From: Terriglobia bacterium
GTDB lineage: Bacteria > Acidobacteriota > Terriglobia > JAIQFV01
Reading direction: 5' to 3'
Assembly (NCBI GenBank): GCA_020072965.1
Contig: JAIQFY010000021.1
Coordinates: 1 to 64,000 of the forward strand
DNA length: 64,000 bases
Shown: one piece after another, positions 9,723 to 18,838 of the stretch
Position numbering within the stretch: the stretch's first letter is position 1
Layout of the letters: each line of letters begins with the position of its first letter
Translations under genes and position numbers: made by a program
The notes under the pieces: generated by a model
The model's database searches: none
The model's input: the letters and a program-made list of their open reading frames with translations, nothing else
What the model was told of the DNA's origin: nothing

Positions 9723-12131
9723 TCAATTGCGCAGCGGCTTGCCGGTCTTGAGCGTGTGCTGTATGCGTTCGAGGGTCTTCCGCTCGCTGCATAGACTCAA
9801 AAAGGCTTCACGTTCCAGGTCAAGCAGATATTGTTCGCTCACCCTTTGCTTTGAACTGAGGGCGCCCCCGCAAAGGATCGTGGCCAACCGGGTTGCGACC
9901 TTCACATCGTGCTCGCTGATATATCCCGACTGGTGCATCAGATAAAGTCCCAGTTTCAGAGTGGCGAGTGCGGAGCTGCCCGGCACAGGAACATCGGTTC
10001 GCGGCTTGGAAGGAATGTAACCCTCCCTGGCCATTTCAAGAACGGCTAGCTTGGCTTCGGCGATCACCCGGTCGCGGTTCATGACGATGCGGTCACTCGG
10101 CCTCAAAAAACCCATCTGCCGGGCCTCGCCCGCGCTGGTCGCCACCTTGGCCATCCCGATGGTCTCGAACGCCTGTTTCACAAAAGGAAACAAGTCGACG
10201 TCCTCGCTTCGTCCGGCGCGATCGACATGCCGGATCAAAAACTCTTTTGCCCCGCCGCCTGCCGGCACCAAGCCCACTCCGACCTCCACCAGGCCGATGT
10301 AGGTTTCCGCTGAAGCGCAGACGTGGTCGGCATGGAGCGTCACCTCGCATCCGCCGCCCAGCGTCATCCCGAACGGGGCCACCACAACAGGCTTCGACGA
10401 ATAGCGAAGCGACATATTGGCATTCTGGAAGGCACGCACCATCAGATCTATCTCATCCCACTCGGCCTCCTGGGCGGCCAGCAGGAGCATCATGAGGTTG
10501 GCACCGACCGAAAAATTCTCTCCCTGATTTCCAATCACCAGGCCCGTGAAGTTCTTCTCCACCTCGAGAAGCGCCCGCTGGATCATCTGTACCGTGTCCC
10601 CGCCAATCGCGTTCATCTTGGAGTGGAATTCCACACAGGCTACGCCCTCTCCCAGGTCGATGAGACTGGCGCCGGGATTGGTGTGGATTACTTTGGAATG
10701 CTCTTTCAGGGAACGAAGAAGGAGAATGCCGGGCTTTTCGGGGATGGGTTTCTGCTTTTGTGAGGCGAGGTCAAAATAGAACCGTTGCCCCTGGCGGACT
10801 TCATAGAAGCGTCGCTGGCCGGAGGAGAGCAGCGATTCCACAAGCGGGGGGATTTGCTTCCCCTCTGTCTTCATTCGGGACGTCGATTCTTCAACCCCGA
10901 TGGCGTCCCAGACCTCGAACGGCCCCAGCTCCCAGTTGAATCCCCAGCGCATGGCATTGTCAACCGAGACGATATCGTCGGTTATTTCGGGAATTCGCCG
11001 GGCGGTATAGAGCAGGGTGTCGCTCAGGGTCTTCCAGATGAATGCCCCGGCGCGGTCTCTGGCGGAAACGATGGACCGCAGGCGCTCTCCCACATCCTCG
11101 ATAGTCTTGCTCGCTTCAAGGGAGTCAAACCTCGCCTTCACACGCGGAACATATTGCATCGTTTTGTAGTCCAGCGCCAACACCTCGTCGCCTTCGGAAG
11201 ATTTTTTCTTCTTATAAAAGCCCTGTTTGGCCTTGTCGCCAAACCACCGGTTCGTCAGCATCTGCTGCACAAACCGGGGGAGAACAAACGTTTCCCGGGC
11301 CTCGTCCTCGGTCGCATTGATGAACATGTTCTGGGCCACGTGGGCAAAGACATCGAGTCCGACCAGGTCCAAGGTGCGGAAGGAGGCACTTTTGGGCCGT
11401 CCCAAAGCGGCCCCGGTCATGGCATCGACCTCTTCAATCCGGTACCCTTCCTCGAGCATGACCTGGATGGTGCGCATCATTCCGTAGGTCCCAATCCGGT
11501 TGGCGATAAAGGCAGGTGTGTCGTGGCACAGGACGACCCCTTTGCCAAGGACCCGGTCGCAAAATGCCGTGAGGGTCTCGACGACCTCCGGCTTGGTTTC
11601 CGGAGTGGGGATAAGTTCCATGAGTTTCATGTATCGAGGCGGGTTGAAGAAATGGGTTCCCGACCAGTGCTGACGGAAATCTTCTGAAAAGGGCGCCGCG
11701 ATTTTCGCTACGGACAGGCCCGAAGTGTTCGAACTGATCAGCGCCCCCGGCCGGCGGACTGCTTCCACTCGCCTCAGCAGCTGTTGCTTGATGTCCAGAT
11801 TTTCGGCGACCGCCTCGATGATCCAGTCCGCTTCCGCGCACCAAGCCAAATCATCTTCAAAATTCCCCGTGCGCACCCGGGCCGCGTTTTCGGGGAGGAA
11901 AAAGGCTGCGGGTTTCATTTTCAGCGCCATCTCGAGTCCCCGTCGCGCCAGGCGGTTCCGCACCCCGGGATCCTCCCGCGTCAGACCGCGGGACTTTTCG
12001 TCAGCCTCCAGTTCAACCGGAATCATATCGAGCAACACGCTTTCTATCCCGGCGTTCGCCAGATGGGCCGCGATCTGCGATCCCATCGTGCCCGCTCCCA
12101 GGACCGCTACCTTAAGTATTCGACGATGCAT
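9723..12131 (-). CDS. fadN: 3-hydroxyacyl-CoA dehydrogenase/enoyl-CoA hydratase (FadN type)
   Basis: 802-aa bifunctional beta-oxidation enzyme. The N-terminal NAD-binding Rossmann motif is VAVLGAGTMGSQIAAHLANAG, followed by the dehydrogenase region (SNTSGLSVAKIAAPF, HFFNPPRYMKLMELIPT, HDTPAFIANRIGTYG). A crotonase-type domain occupies about residues 465-700 (VIGNQGENFSVGANLMMLL, PFGMTLGGGCEVTLHADHVCA). Dehydrogenase first and hydratase second is the FadN order, the reverse of E. coli FadB. It hydrates enoyl-CoA and oxidises the 3-hydroxyacyl product. The start has agagga upstream. A perfect FadR-type operator lies about 50-70 bp upstream, so this is probably the regulated promoter of the fadN-A-E unit. 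Confidence 0.95.
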   Translation of the reverse strand: MHRRILKVAVLGAGTMGSQIAAHLANAGIESVLLDMIPVELEADEKSRGLTREDPGVRNRLARRGLEMALKMKPAAFFLPENAARVRTGNFEDDLAWCAEADWIIEAVAENLDIKQQLLRRVEAVRRPGALISSNTSGLSVAKIAAPFSEDFRQHWSGTHFFNPPRYMKLMELIPTPETKPEVVETLTAFCDRVLGKGVVLCHDTPAFIANRIGTYGMMRTIQVMLEEGYRIEEVDAMTGAALGRPKSASFRTLDLVGLDVFAHVAQNMFINATEDEARETFVLPRFVQQMLTNRWFGDKAKQGFYKKKKSSEGDEVLALDYKTMQYVPRVKARFDSLEASKTIEDVGERLRSIVSARDRAGAFIWKTLSDTLLYTARRIPEITDDIVSVDNAMRWGFNWELGPFEVWDAIGVEESTSRMKTEGKQIPPLVESLLSSGQRRFYEVRQGQRFYFDLASQKQKPIPEKPGILLLRSLKEHSKVIHTNPGASLIDLGEGVACVEFHSKMNAIGGDTVQMIQRALLEVEKNFTGLVIGNQGENFSVGANLMMLLLAAQEAEWDEIDLMVRAFQNANMSLRYSSKPVVVAPFGMTLGGGCEVTLHADHVCASAETYIGLVEVGVGLVPAGGGAKEFLIRHVDRAGRSEDVDLFPFVKQAFETIGMAKVATSAGEARQMGFLRPSDRIVMNRDRVIAEAKLAVLEMAREGYIPSKPRTDVPVPGSSALATLKLGLYLMHQSGYISEHDVKVATRLATILCGGALSSKQRVSEQYLLDLEREAFLSLCSERKTLERIQHTLKTGKPLRN

Positions 12132-12182
12132 GGGGGTTCCTCTTCCACGTCCTTATTGTCCCAGCCGACAATCCTGCCCAAA

Positions 12183-12200
12183 TGAATGAATGCTCATTCA
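12183..12200. promoter_or_regulatory. FadR-type operator upstream of fadN
   Basis: TGAATGA-ATGC-TCATTCA, a perfect inverted repeat of 7-bp half sites with a 4-bp spacer. Longer arms (gaatgaatg/cattcattc, 12184-12203) are also perfect. Half sites and spacing match the Bacillus subtilis TetR-family FadR consensus as I recall it (TGAATGAMTARTCATTCA). It lies between the acyl-CoA ligase stop and the fadN start, close enough to block a fadN promoter. Acyl-CoA release of a TetR repressor is the likely mode. Confidence 0.8.
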
Positions 12201-12266
12201 TTCTCTCATAAGACCTCACAAATCGCCAGACCCCGCCCCCGCAGAGGGCGGACCTTCCCTTCCGAC

Positions 12267-14051
12267 CTACCCATACAGGCGGTCGATCTGCTCCTTGTAA
12301 CGCACCTCTACCACATTCCTCTTGACCTTCATCGTGGGGGTCAACTCTCCGGACTCGATAGTGAAATCGCTGGGCAACAGCGCGATTTTCTTGATGCGTT
12401 CAAAACTGGCCAGTTCGGGGGTGGCGGCATTAATCTCTTTAAACACAAAATCCACAATTTCGGGATTCTTGACCAGATCTTCCCGTGACTGGAACGGGAT
12501 TCCCGCCGTCCGGGCAAAGGCCTCAATCATCTCAAAATTGGGCACCACAAGGGCGCTGATGTAATTCCTCCGATTTCCGACGACCACGATGTTCTGGACC
12601 GCACTGCAGGTCTTCAGCTGGTTTTCTATATTCTGCGGAGCGACATTCTTTCCGCCGGACGTGACAATCAAATCCTTTTTGCGATCGGTGACACGGAGGA
12701 AACCTTCATCATCCAAGAATCCGATATCGCCCGTGTGAAACCAGCCGTCCGTCATCGCCTCGGCTGTTGCCTCGGGGTGGTGATAATACCCCATCATGAC
12801 GGAATCACTGCGGGTCAGGATCTCCCCATCTTCGGCGGTTCTTACCTCAACTCCCGGAATTGCTTGTCCCACCGTTCCAAACTTGAATCGGTCAATCCGA
12901 TTGAACGTGATGACCGGTGAGGTTTCTGTCAAGCCATAACCTTCAAGGATAAGCAGCCCGGCGGCATAAAAGAATTCGCCCAGCTCGCGCGGGAGTGGAG
13001 CACCTCCGGAAAGAAAGAACCGGATGCGACCGCCCGTGCGCGCACGGAATTTGGAGAAAACGAGGCGGTCCGCCAAACGATGCTTCATTTCTAGCCATCT
13101 CCCCACGGGTTTCTTTGCCAGCTTCTGCTTGGCACACGCCCGTCCGGTGGCGACCGCCCAATCAAAGATCTTCCGCTGGATCCCCGAACCGGCGGCCGCC
13201 CGCTCCTGGAGGCGCATATACATTTTCTCGTAGAGCCGCGGCACACTTGCCATGAACGTCGGACGGACTTCCATCAAGTTCGTGGCCACGGCGTCGATGG
13301 ATTCAGCATAGGCAATTGTCACGCCATTGAAAAAGACCAGGTAGTCAATCATCCGCTCGTAGATATGACACAGGGGCAAAAGGCACAGCGCCACATCGTC
13401 AGGTCCCATGTCGATGTGGCCGGCGCACGCCTTGACATTCGAAACAATATTCTTGTGGGAAAGCATGACTCCCTTGGGACTACCTGTCGTCCCGGAGGTA
13501 TAAATCAAGGTTGCCATGTCCTCCGGCCTTGCCTCCCCACAAAACTTCACAAAGAGATCCGGCTCCTGCCGGAGCTTGTCTCTCCCGAGGGTACACACCG
13601 ACGAATAGGTTCGAATAGGCTCGTCTCGCCCGGCAACCTCGTCCAAGGGAATGATCCATTGGAGGGATGGGACGGTGTTGAGGATGGACTTGACCTTCTC
13701 CAACTGGGCCGCGGTGGATACAATGATGGCTTTGGATTCACTGTCCTCGAGAATATACTGAATTTGCCTGGGAGGAAGGGTCGGATAGATCGGCACGCCG
13801 ACAGCGCCGATCCCGAGGATTGCATAATCAGAAATCGCCCACCCCGGCCGATTTTCACTGAGCAGGGCAACCCGGTCGCCTCGCGAAATGCCCAGGGCGG
13901 CCAGCCCGCAGGCCAGTTCTTCCACCGCCTGGCGAACTTCCTGTGTCGACAGCGGGGTGTATACTCCCCCCACTTTGTGCTTCAGCAGGTTTGACTTGGG
14001 GATCGTGGACGTGGTGTGAAGAAAGAGATCATTGAGAGTGCTGATGGGCAT
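12267..14051 (-). CDS. fadD: Long-chain fatty-acid-CoA ligase (AMP-binding)
   Basis: 594-aa ATP-dependent acyl-CoA synthetase of the ANL superfamily. The P-loop-like motif is TLIYTSGTTGSPKGVMLSH. Later motifs are YGLTETSP, the adenylate-binding TGDIGFLDDEGFLRVTDR and the hinge/linker DRKKDLIVTSGGKNVAPQ. It activates imported fatty acids to acyl-CoA at the inner membrane or cytosol and feeds fadE. The gene starts 13 bp after the TetR gene on the same strand, and ligase plus TetR pairing echoes the Bacillus lcfA-fadR arrangement. Length fits the FadD15-like subgroup. The start is plausible; substrate chain length is not readable from sequence. Confidence 0.93.
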   Translation of the reverse strand: MPISTLNDLFLHTTSTIPKSNLLKHKVGGVYTPLSTQEVRQAVEELACGLAALGISRGDRVALLSENRPGWAISDYAILGIGAVGVPIYPTLPPRQIQYILEDSESKAIIVSTAAQLEKVKSILNTVPSLQWIIPLDEVAGRDEPIRTYSSVCTLGRDKLRQEPDLFVKFCGEARPEDMATLIYTSGTTGSPKGVMLSHKNIVSNVKACAGHIDMGPDDVALCLLPLCHIYERMIDYLVFFNGVTIAYAESIDAVATNLMEVRPTFMASVPRLYEKMYMRLQERAAAGSGIQRKIFDWAVATGRACAKQKLAKKPVGRWLEMKHRLADRLVFSKFRARTGGRIRFFLSGGAPLPRELGEFFYAAGLLILEGYGLTETSPVITFNRIDRFKFGTVGQAIPGVEVRTAEDGEILTRSDSVMMGYYHHPEATAEAMTDGWFHTGDIGFLDDEGFLRVTDRKKDLIVTSGGKNVAPQNIENQLKTCSAVQNIVVVGNRRNYISALVVPNFEMIEAFARTAGIPFQSREDLVKNPEIVDFVFKEINAATPELASFERIKKIALLPSDFTIESGELTPTMKVKRNVVEVRYKEQIDRLYG

Positions 14052-14064
14052 TGATCCCTCCGCC

Positions 14065-14748
14065 TCAAGCTGACCGAGGCTTATTGCCGTGAGCCTTTCG
14101 ATTAGGTGACACCTTGCGCCCGCCTGCCGGTGCGCGATTCATCATGGCATGTGCGGAAGAGCCCGGTCTCTCCAGACCGCAGACAAACAAGTCGACGACC
14201 AGATCCGATAACGCGCCGAGATTGTATGAACGGGGACTGAGAATCCAATTCGTCACCATTTCGTCCAGCGCCCCAAAGAAGCATTTCGTGACGATCTTTT
14301 CGTTGAGTTCCCTTCGAAAGCGGCCGTCGCGCTGACCTTCCCGCACGACATTCCGGATGAGATCAAAGTAATCCGCCAGCCGGGTTCTGGAGAACCGGGA
14401 CATGAACTTGGAGCTGTGACGAAGCTCAATTTGAAACACGATCGCCAGCTCTCGATTCCGCCCCAGACTGTTCAGATGCAGGGCCGCCAGCCGGCGCAGT
14501 TTTTCGACCACATCGCGGGTCGTCGCCAGGGTCTCAATGGCCCGAGTCACGAACTCCGACATGATTTGGTCGAACAGGGAGATCAGCAGATCGTCCTTGT
14601 TTCGAAAATAAAGGTAAATGGTTCCGTCCGCCACTCCGGCCCGTTTGGCCACGTCGGAAACCTTAGAATTGAAGAAGCCGCTCCGGGCAAAAACCGGCAC
14701 GGCTGCCCGGAGAATCTCCCTTCGCTTATCGTTTTCTTTGCGCGGCAT
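14065..14748 (-). CDS. fadR: TetR-family transcriptional regulator, probable FadR
   Basis: About 227-aa repressor. The N-terminal TetR helix-turn-helix covers about residues 10-50 (ILRAAVPVFARSGF, VSDVAKRAGVADGTIYLYFRNKDDLL). A TetR_C-type ligand-binding domain follows (LAIVFQIELRHSSKFM). I place the start at 14748 because ggag lies about 7 nt upstream; the open frame continues to 14823 without a site. It is immediately upstream of the acyl-CoA ligase. Two palindromes in this locus match the operator of Bacillus FadR, a TetR protein released by long-chain acyl-CoA, so I infer the same role. No operator is visible upstream of its own start, so autoregulation is not evident. The Lys/Arg-rich tail beyond the usual TetR length looks disordered. 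Confidence 0.88.
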   Translation of the reverse strand: MPRKENDKRREILRAAVPVFARSGFFNSKVSDVAKRAGVADGTIYLYFRNKDDLLISLFDQIMSEFVTRAIETLATTRDVVEKLRRLAALHLNSLGRNRELAIVFQIELRHSSKFMSRFSRTRLADYFDLIRNVVREGQRDGRFRRELNEKIVTKCFFGALDEMVTNWILSPRSYNLGALSDLVVDLFVCGLERPGSSAHAMMNRAPAGGRKVSPNRKAHGNKPRSA

Positions 14749-14891
14749 TCTCACTCCGCAGTCACTGGAACCCGCCCTTCCCGTGGATGCCAGAGTAGAC
14801 AAGCACTGATCGGTTTCCTCCACGCACAGGGCACGCCTCTGTAACCTGCTCTCCCGGGTTGCCCAAGGCGGGGTAGGCAGACCCGGGGCTA

Positions 14892-15659
14892 CTATTTCTT
14901 GAAGTTCTTATCGAGGAGCTTCTTTGCCTCCTGGATGTTTTCCTTATGTTCCACATCCCAGCGGGGGTCGGGTTGCATGGTCAGGATCTCATTGAGCTGG
15001 GCCTTGGCGTCGTCCTTTCTGCCGGTGTCCAGATAGGTTTCCGCCAGATACAATTTTGTCAACGAATTCCCCGGGGCGATTTTGAGGGCCTTTTCCAACT
15101 CCTCCACGGACCGTTTCTTGTCCCCTCCCATCAAGCCGGGTACCCGGTAATCCCATCGACCGAGCCCGCGCCAGGGTCCTCCTCCGTAATAGGTCCCATC
15201 GAGTTGAGCCGCTTTTTCAAAGTTGGCGCGAATTTCCTTCCTCATCCCCATGCTGGAGAATAGGCCTTTCGTTTCCCCGTACATCCCTTGATTGGTGGCT
15301 AACCAGAAAAAACCCGCAGCATCATTCGGCTTCAGTTCCACGGTTTTTTTTGCGAAGTCGATCCCCCGCTGAAACAGGTCCAACTGCTGGCTCTGGGGAG
15401 AGCGCTTTCCTAGAAAATAGTAATACTCCGCCAATCGAGATGCGGCCTCGAAGCTTTGGGGATCGCTCTTAATAACGTCACTCGCCAGGCCGATGGCAAA
15501 TTTGACCTTGGTGAGGTCCCCCCGCTCAGTGTAAAGCTTGTCGGCCTGCACCAGCCGGGGATCGAGCGCCCCGTGAGTGGTGTCGGGCATCTGTCCGAAG
15601 GCAAGGCAGGCCACGCACATCATCATCCCAAAGACCAAAAGCCCGATTTGCTTACGCAT
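14892..15659 (-). CDS. Secreted TPR protein, TatT-like
   Basis: About 255-aa protein with a signal peptide (MRKQIGLLVFGMMMCVACLAFG). TPR-like helical repeats follow (AIGLASDVIKSDPQSFEAASRLAEYYYFLG; NFEKAAQLD; SVEELEKALKIAPGNSLTKLYLAETYLDTGR). The segment GGPWRGLGRWDYRVPGLMGGDKK resembles the TRAP-transporter T-component (TatT) family; that assignment is from memory and moderate. The start at 15659 has ttggagga upstream. A FadR-like operator lies about 40-60 bp upstream, and the next gene upstream encodes a FadL-type porin. The context therefore suggests a periplasmic role in fatty-acid or lipid uptake, under the same regulator. Function inferred. Confidence 0.8.
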   Translation of the reverse strand: MRKQIGLLVFGMMMCVACLAFGQMPDTTHGALDPRLVQADKLYTERGDLTKVKFAIGLASDVIKSDPQSFEAASRLAEYYYFLGKRSPQSQQLDLFQRGIDFAKKTVELKPNDAAGFFWLATNQGMYGETKGLFSSMGMRKEIRANFEKAAQLDGTYYGGGPWRGLGRWDYRVPGLMGGDKKRSVEELEKALKIAPGNSLTKLYLAETYLDTGRKDDAKAQLNEILTMQPDPRWDVEHKENIQEAKKLLDKNFKK

Positions 15660-15701
15660 CGTTTGTCCTCCAAGGAGTTTTCGTGCGGGGAGGAATCGGA
15701 G

Positions 15702-15719
15702 TGAGTGAACATTCATTCA
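15702..15719. promoter_or_regulatory. FadR-type operator upstream of the TPR gene
   Basis: TGAGTGA-ACAT-TCATTCA has the same 7-4-7 layout as the site upstream of fadN, with one mismatch in the left half. Outer bases extend the symmetry to gagtga/tcactc (15699-15722). It sits just upstream of the 15659 start. This second site is what makes a shared regulator credible rather than a chance palindrome. Confidence 0.72.
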
Positions 15720-15774
15720 CTCCCCGGTTAGGATTCCCTTCATATCCGATGTCATGGGTCGATACTTCAAAAGT

Positions 15775-15805
15775 AAAAACGGCCCCGATTTCGGAATCGG
15801 GGCCG
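15775..15805 (-). terminator. Rho-independent terminator of the FadL-fusion gene
   Basis: An 11-bp perfect stem (cggccccgatt 15780-15790 with aatcggggccg 15795-15805) and a 4-nt loop. Read on the minus strand it is followed by a T-rich run (gtttttacttttg). It lies about 60 bp past the stop of the FadL-type gene and separates it from the TPR gene promoter. Confidence 0.8.
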
Positions 15806-15865
15806 CCAGGGTGACTCAGTGACGAGGGGGTCGACCAGAAGAATCCATGTCAGGAACGATGGGAC

Positions 15866-18304
15866 TCATTTCGGCTTCGTTCCCTCGGGATAGAACATAA
15901 TCTCGATGCGCCGGTTTTTCTTCTTTTCATCATCCGTGGTCCCTTTCACCGGCGGCGCCGCCACAGCCTCGATTCGGTTGGCATCGAGCTTCTTTTCCTT
16001 GACCAGGTAGGCCTTGGTCGCCTCGGAACGCCTTTTCGCAAGCGCCTTGGCTGCCGTCTCCGAAAGATCTGAGAAGCCAGTAATGGTTAACGAGGAACCC
16101 GGATCATTCTGCATCTTCAGGGTCACATCGTCAAGGCATGCCTTGTCGACGTTGTTGATTCGCGACGAATTGCCGGGGAACCCTGCACTCAAGCAGGAGA
16201 CCGGCTCCGGCTTCGGTTTGGGCGCGGCGTTGATTTGAATTGCCGTGGAGCAGCGTGCGGTCCCTCCGCGGCCGTCACTCACTTCGGCCGTGACCGTCGC
16301 CGTAGAGCCGGCCGGCGCACCCGCAGAATCGTACGTAACGTCGGCCCCGCTCCCCACGATGCGGCCGGCGCTGGCCGACCACGCATAGGTGAGGGGATCC
16401 CCATCCGGATCACTGGCGCTCGCATGCACTTTCGTCGACTCACCTTCGATCAAGGTCGTCCGGTCAGCGCTGCAGGAAACCGTCGGGTTCTGGTTCTGCT
16501 TGGGTGGGGCTTCCACCGTCACGTTGGCCGAACACATCGCCTGATTCCCTTTCTTGTCGGTCACCTTCGCCGTCACCACATACGTTCCCGGGGCGGCATC
16601 GGTGGAATCAAACACCACGTTCGAACCGGTCCCGCTGACCTTGCCCCCATTAGAGGACCAGTCATAACTGACTGAATCGAGATCAAAATCGGAAATCAGG
16701 GCGGTCACCTGGGTCGTCTTTCCCTGCATGATCGAAGAGGACTGCACCGTGCACGTCGCCGCCGGATGGTAGACCACCGGCGCCACCTTTTCCTTCGCCG
16801 GGTTAATGTTAAATCCCACGCCAAAGACGTTTGCAAATCCATCCCATCGGCCGGCCAATCCGAGGGCCACATTGGTCGCCGTGGTCACCGTCCGCTTAGT
16901 GAAGAACACAGCCAGATAATTCAGATCCAGCGTCGTGTGTCCCGGGAGAAGACTGGGCATGGGCAGCGAAACGCCCGCGGTCAACCCATGACGATTGGAG
17001 TCCGGTTGCAGGATCCCCACGTCCTTCGCCGGCAGGGGGGAGAGATCGTAGTAGTAACCAAGCCGATAGGTCAGGGAATCGCTGTGTTTGTGTTCCAAGC
17101 CGAAACGGTACTGGAGCGATGGCCGATTGTTAATGGGAATGATGCGGTCTTGTAACGCCAGGGTGTGCGTCCCGAAATTGATTGGAAAATTCTTTACAGT
17201 GCGATAGTCCTGCATCACAAAGTCGAAAGCCAACTCCGTGTTCTTAAATGAATGATTGGAAATTCCGAAGATGTACGTTGGTGGAAGCTTCAAAACAGCC
17301 TTCGCTGCGACCTCTGCTGGAAACAGCTGAGTCAGGGTTCCACCGACGAAAGGAGTAATGGGGGTCGCGGGTGCAAAAGCAAAATTGGATTTTCCATCAA
17401 TGTGCAGAGTAATAGGGGAGCGATAACTGAAGGCGAGATTGGTGTTATGACTTGGAATCTTGACCAGGATGCCCGCGTTGCCGCCGACGTTGGTCGCTTC
17501 GCCTGACAACCTCGCACGGCCCTCTGGAAGGAGCGCGACTACTGCCCGCGCGGCAGCGGCAGGATTCGTCGCAAAATCCTGCGGAAACAATTGTCTCGCA
17601 AAAGCCGCTCCCAGAGCTAGCGTCCCGGGATCGTCCGGTTGAAGAAAGCTCTGCTCGAGGGTGACATCCGCATGCGCGACGTCAAAACCAAATCCCAAGT
17701 AGACATTTGGGGTGACCTCGATCCCCATGGTGGGGTTGTGCATGGTGACATTGAGAATGGCGCGAGTGCTCGCAAAACGGCCCGGATACCGGTAACTGAA
17801 TTTCTGCCCGTTTTGAATCAGCACCACAGGCTGAGCATCGTTCCGGAAATTGGTGAAGTCGGTCTGAAGGGCGAATGGAAAATAGAGGCCATAGCCGATC
17901 GTCACACGATCCTTGATGGACTGCGTCAGATACATGGCGGCAGGAAAAAAGAAGTTGTTGGAAATCTCGCCATCAAATCCACGATCCGGAGTCAGCAGCG
18001 TAGTATTGTTAAACCGCTCGGTGGGACCAGGCAGCGCCGGGTTGGGGTGGAAACGCACCAGGGCCGGTTGGATCACGCTCAAGCCGGACGAGAAATGCGT
18101 GCCCTTTAACTGCCCGATTCCCGCGGGGTTGTAGAAAATCGCGGTGGCATCGTCCGCAGTCGCCGCGAAAGCACCGCCGCGGCCGATGGCACGAACACTT
18201 TGTTCGTAGATGGTGAAACCCGACGCAAAAACCATTGAAACACTTGAAAATAAAAGAATCGCAGCCATGAATAAATACAACATCCTTCGCGTCCTGCCGG
18301 TCAT
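15866..18304 (-). CDS. FadL-type outer-membrane transporter fused to PKD-like and OmpA-like domains
   Basis: About 812-aa protein. A signal peptide (MTGRTRRMLYLFMAAILLF...SMVFA) precedes an OMPP1/FadL/TodX barrel at about residues 28-505, with the N-terminal FadL hallmark SGFTIYEQSVRAIGRGGAF and ATAIFYNPAGIG. Two PKD/Ig-like beta domains follow (about 510-598 and 605-695; DWSSNGGKVSGTGSNVVFD and YAWSASAGRIVGSGADVTYD). The OmpA-like domain covers about 705-812, with ITGFSDLSE and KKNRRIEIMF keeping the Asp and Arg expected for peptidoglycan binding. Ordinary FadL proteins end after the barrel. Fatty-acid uptake is expected from the family and the neighbouring catabolic genes; cell-wall anchoring is inferred from the tail. 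The start has a strong taggagga. Confidence 0.92.
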   Translation of the reverse strand: MTGRTRRMLYLFMAAILLFSSVSMVFASGFTIYEQSVRAIGRGGAFAATADDATAIFYNPAGIGQLKGTHFSSGLSVIQPALVRFHPNPALPGPTERFNNTTLLTPDRGFDGEISNNFFFPAAMYLTQSIKDRVTIGYGLYFPFALQTDFTNFRNDAQPVVLIQNGQKFSYRYPGRFASTRAILNVTMHNPTMGIEVTPNVYLGFGFDVAHADVTLEQSFLQPDDPGTLALGAAFARQLFPQDFATNPAAAARAVVALLPEGRARLSGEATNVGGNAGILVKIPSHNTNLAFSYRSPITLHIDGKSNFAFAPATPITPFVGGTLTQLFPAEVAAKAVLKLPPTYIFGISNHSFKNTELAFDFVMQDYRTVKNFPINFGTHTLALQDRIIPINNRPSLQYRFGLEHKHSDSLTYRLGYYYDLSPLPAKDVGILQPDSNRHGLTAGVSLPMPSLLPGHTTLDLNYLAVFFTKRTVTTATNVALGLAGRWDGFANVFGVGFNINPAKEKVAPVVYHPAATCTVQSSSIMQGKTTQVTALISDFDLDSVSYDWSSNGGKVSGTGSNVVFDSTDAAPGTYVVTAKVTDKKGNQAMCSANVTVEAPPKQNQNPTVSCSADRTTLIEGESTKVHASASDPDGDPLTYAWSASAGRIVGSGADVTYDSAGAPAGSTATVTAEVSDGRGGTARCSTAIQINAAPKPKPEPVSCLSAGFPGNSSRINNVDKACLDDVTLKMQNDPGSSLTITGFSDLSETAAKALAKRRSEATKAYLVKEKKLDANRIEAVAAPPVKGTTDDEKKKNRRIEIMFYPEGTKPK

Positions 18305-18838
18305 AAAATTTCCTCCTAGAAGAGAATCCAAGTGGTTACCAGAGGCGGGAATGAGATGGGAGCAACCCCAATAGTGGCTCTTGGGTTCCAGAACCACCTG
18401 CCAGAGCAACTCCGCCTGCAATGCCCGGAAAAATCTGCAGGGAAACAAACCATCTAAAGCCTCCGAGGATGTTTTCAGGACCTACCGTGAGCAATGCCTG
18501 ATCAGGTCATTTTGAGCGGGAACATGACAGCGCTTGGAACTCACGGTCTCAGGCCGTCCGGGGCGGCAGGTTGCGGAGCGATGAAAACTTTGTGCCGGCT
18601 CTTTGTCGGAGCCATTTTTCTGGTGGAGCGACAAATGTTGCAGCCTCAATATATTGAATCATTTAGGCCAGTGTCAAGAGTTTTTCTGGTCCGTCCGTAA
18701 TTGAGAGTTACCGCACTTTTTGACGCATCCAAATCGCCTCCAGTAGTATGGGTTTTTCAATTGCGGTTTTTGTTTATTTAGATCCTCCATTCTCGAATCG
18801 GGAGTCCTCGTTCAAGGGCATCACCGGAACGTTCAACC
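18305..18838. other. Divergent promoter region, gene-free
   Basis: Region between the FadL-fusion gene (minus) and the Gluconate_2-dh3 gene (plus). A short plus-strand ORF at 18494-18700 has no recognisable features. A perfect 10-bp palindrome cctgatcagg is at 18497-18506. No FadR-type site was found here. The AT-rich stretch around 18700-18780 is a likely promoter zone. Confidence 0.35.

Noticed and set aside
10785-11687. 300-aa plus-strand ORF opposite fadN
   Set aside because: Shadow of the well-supported fadN reading frame.
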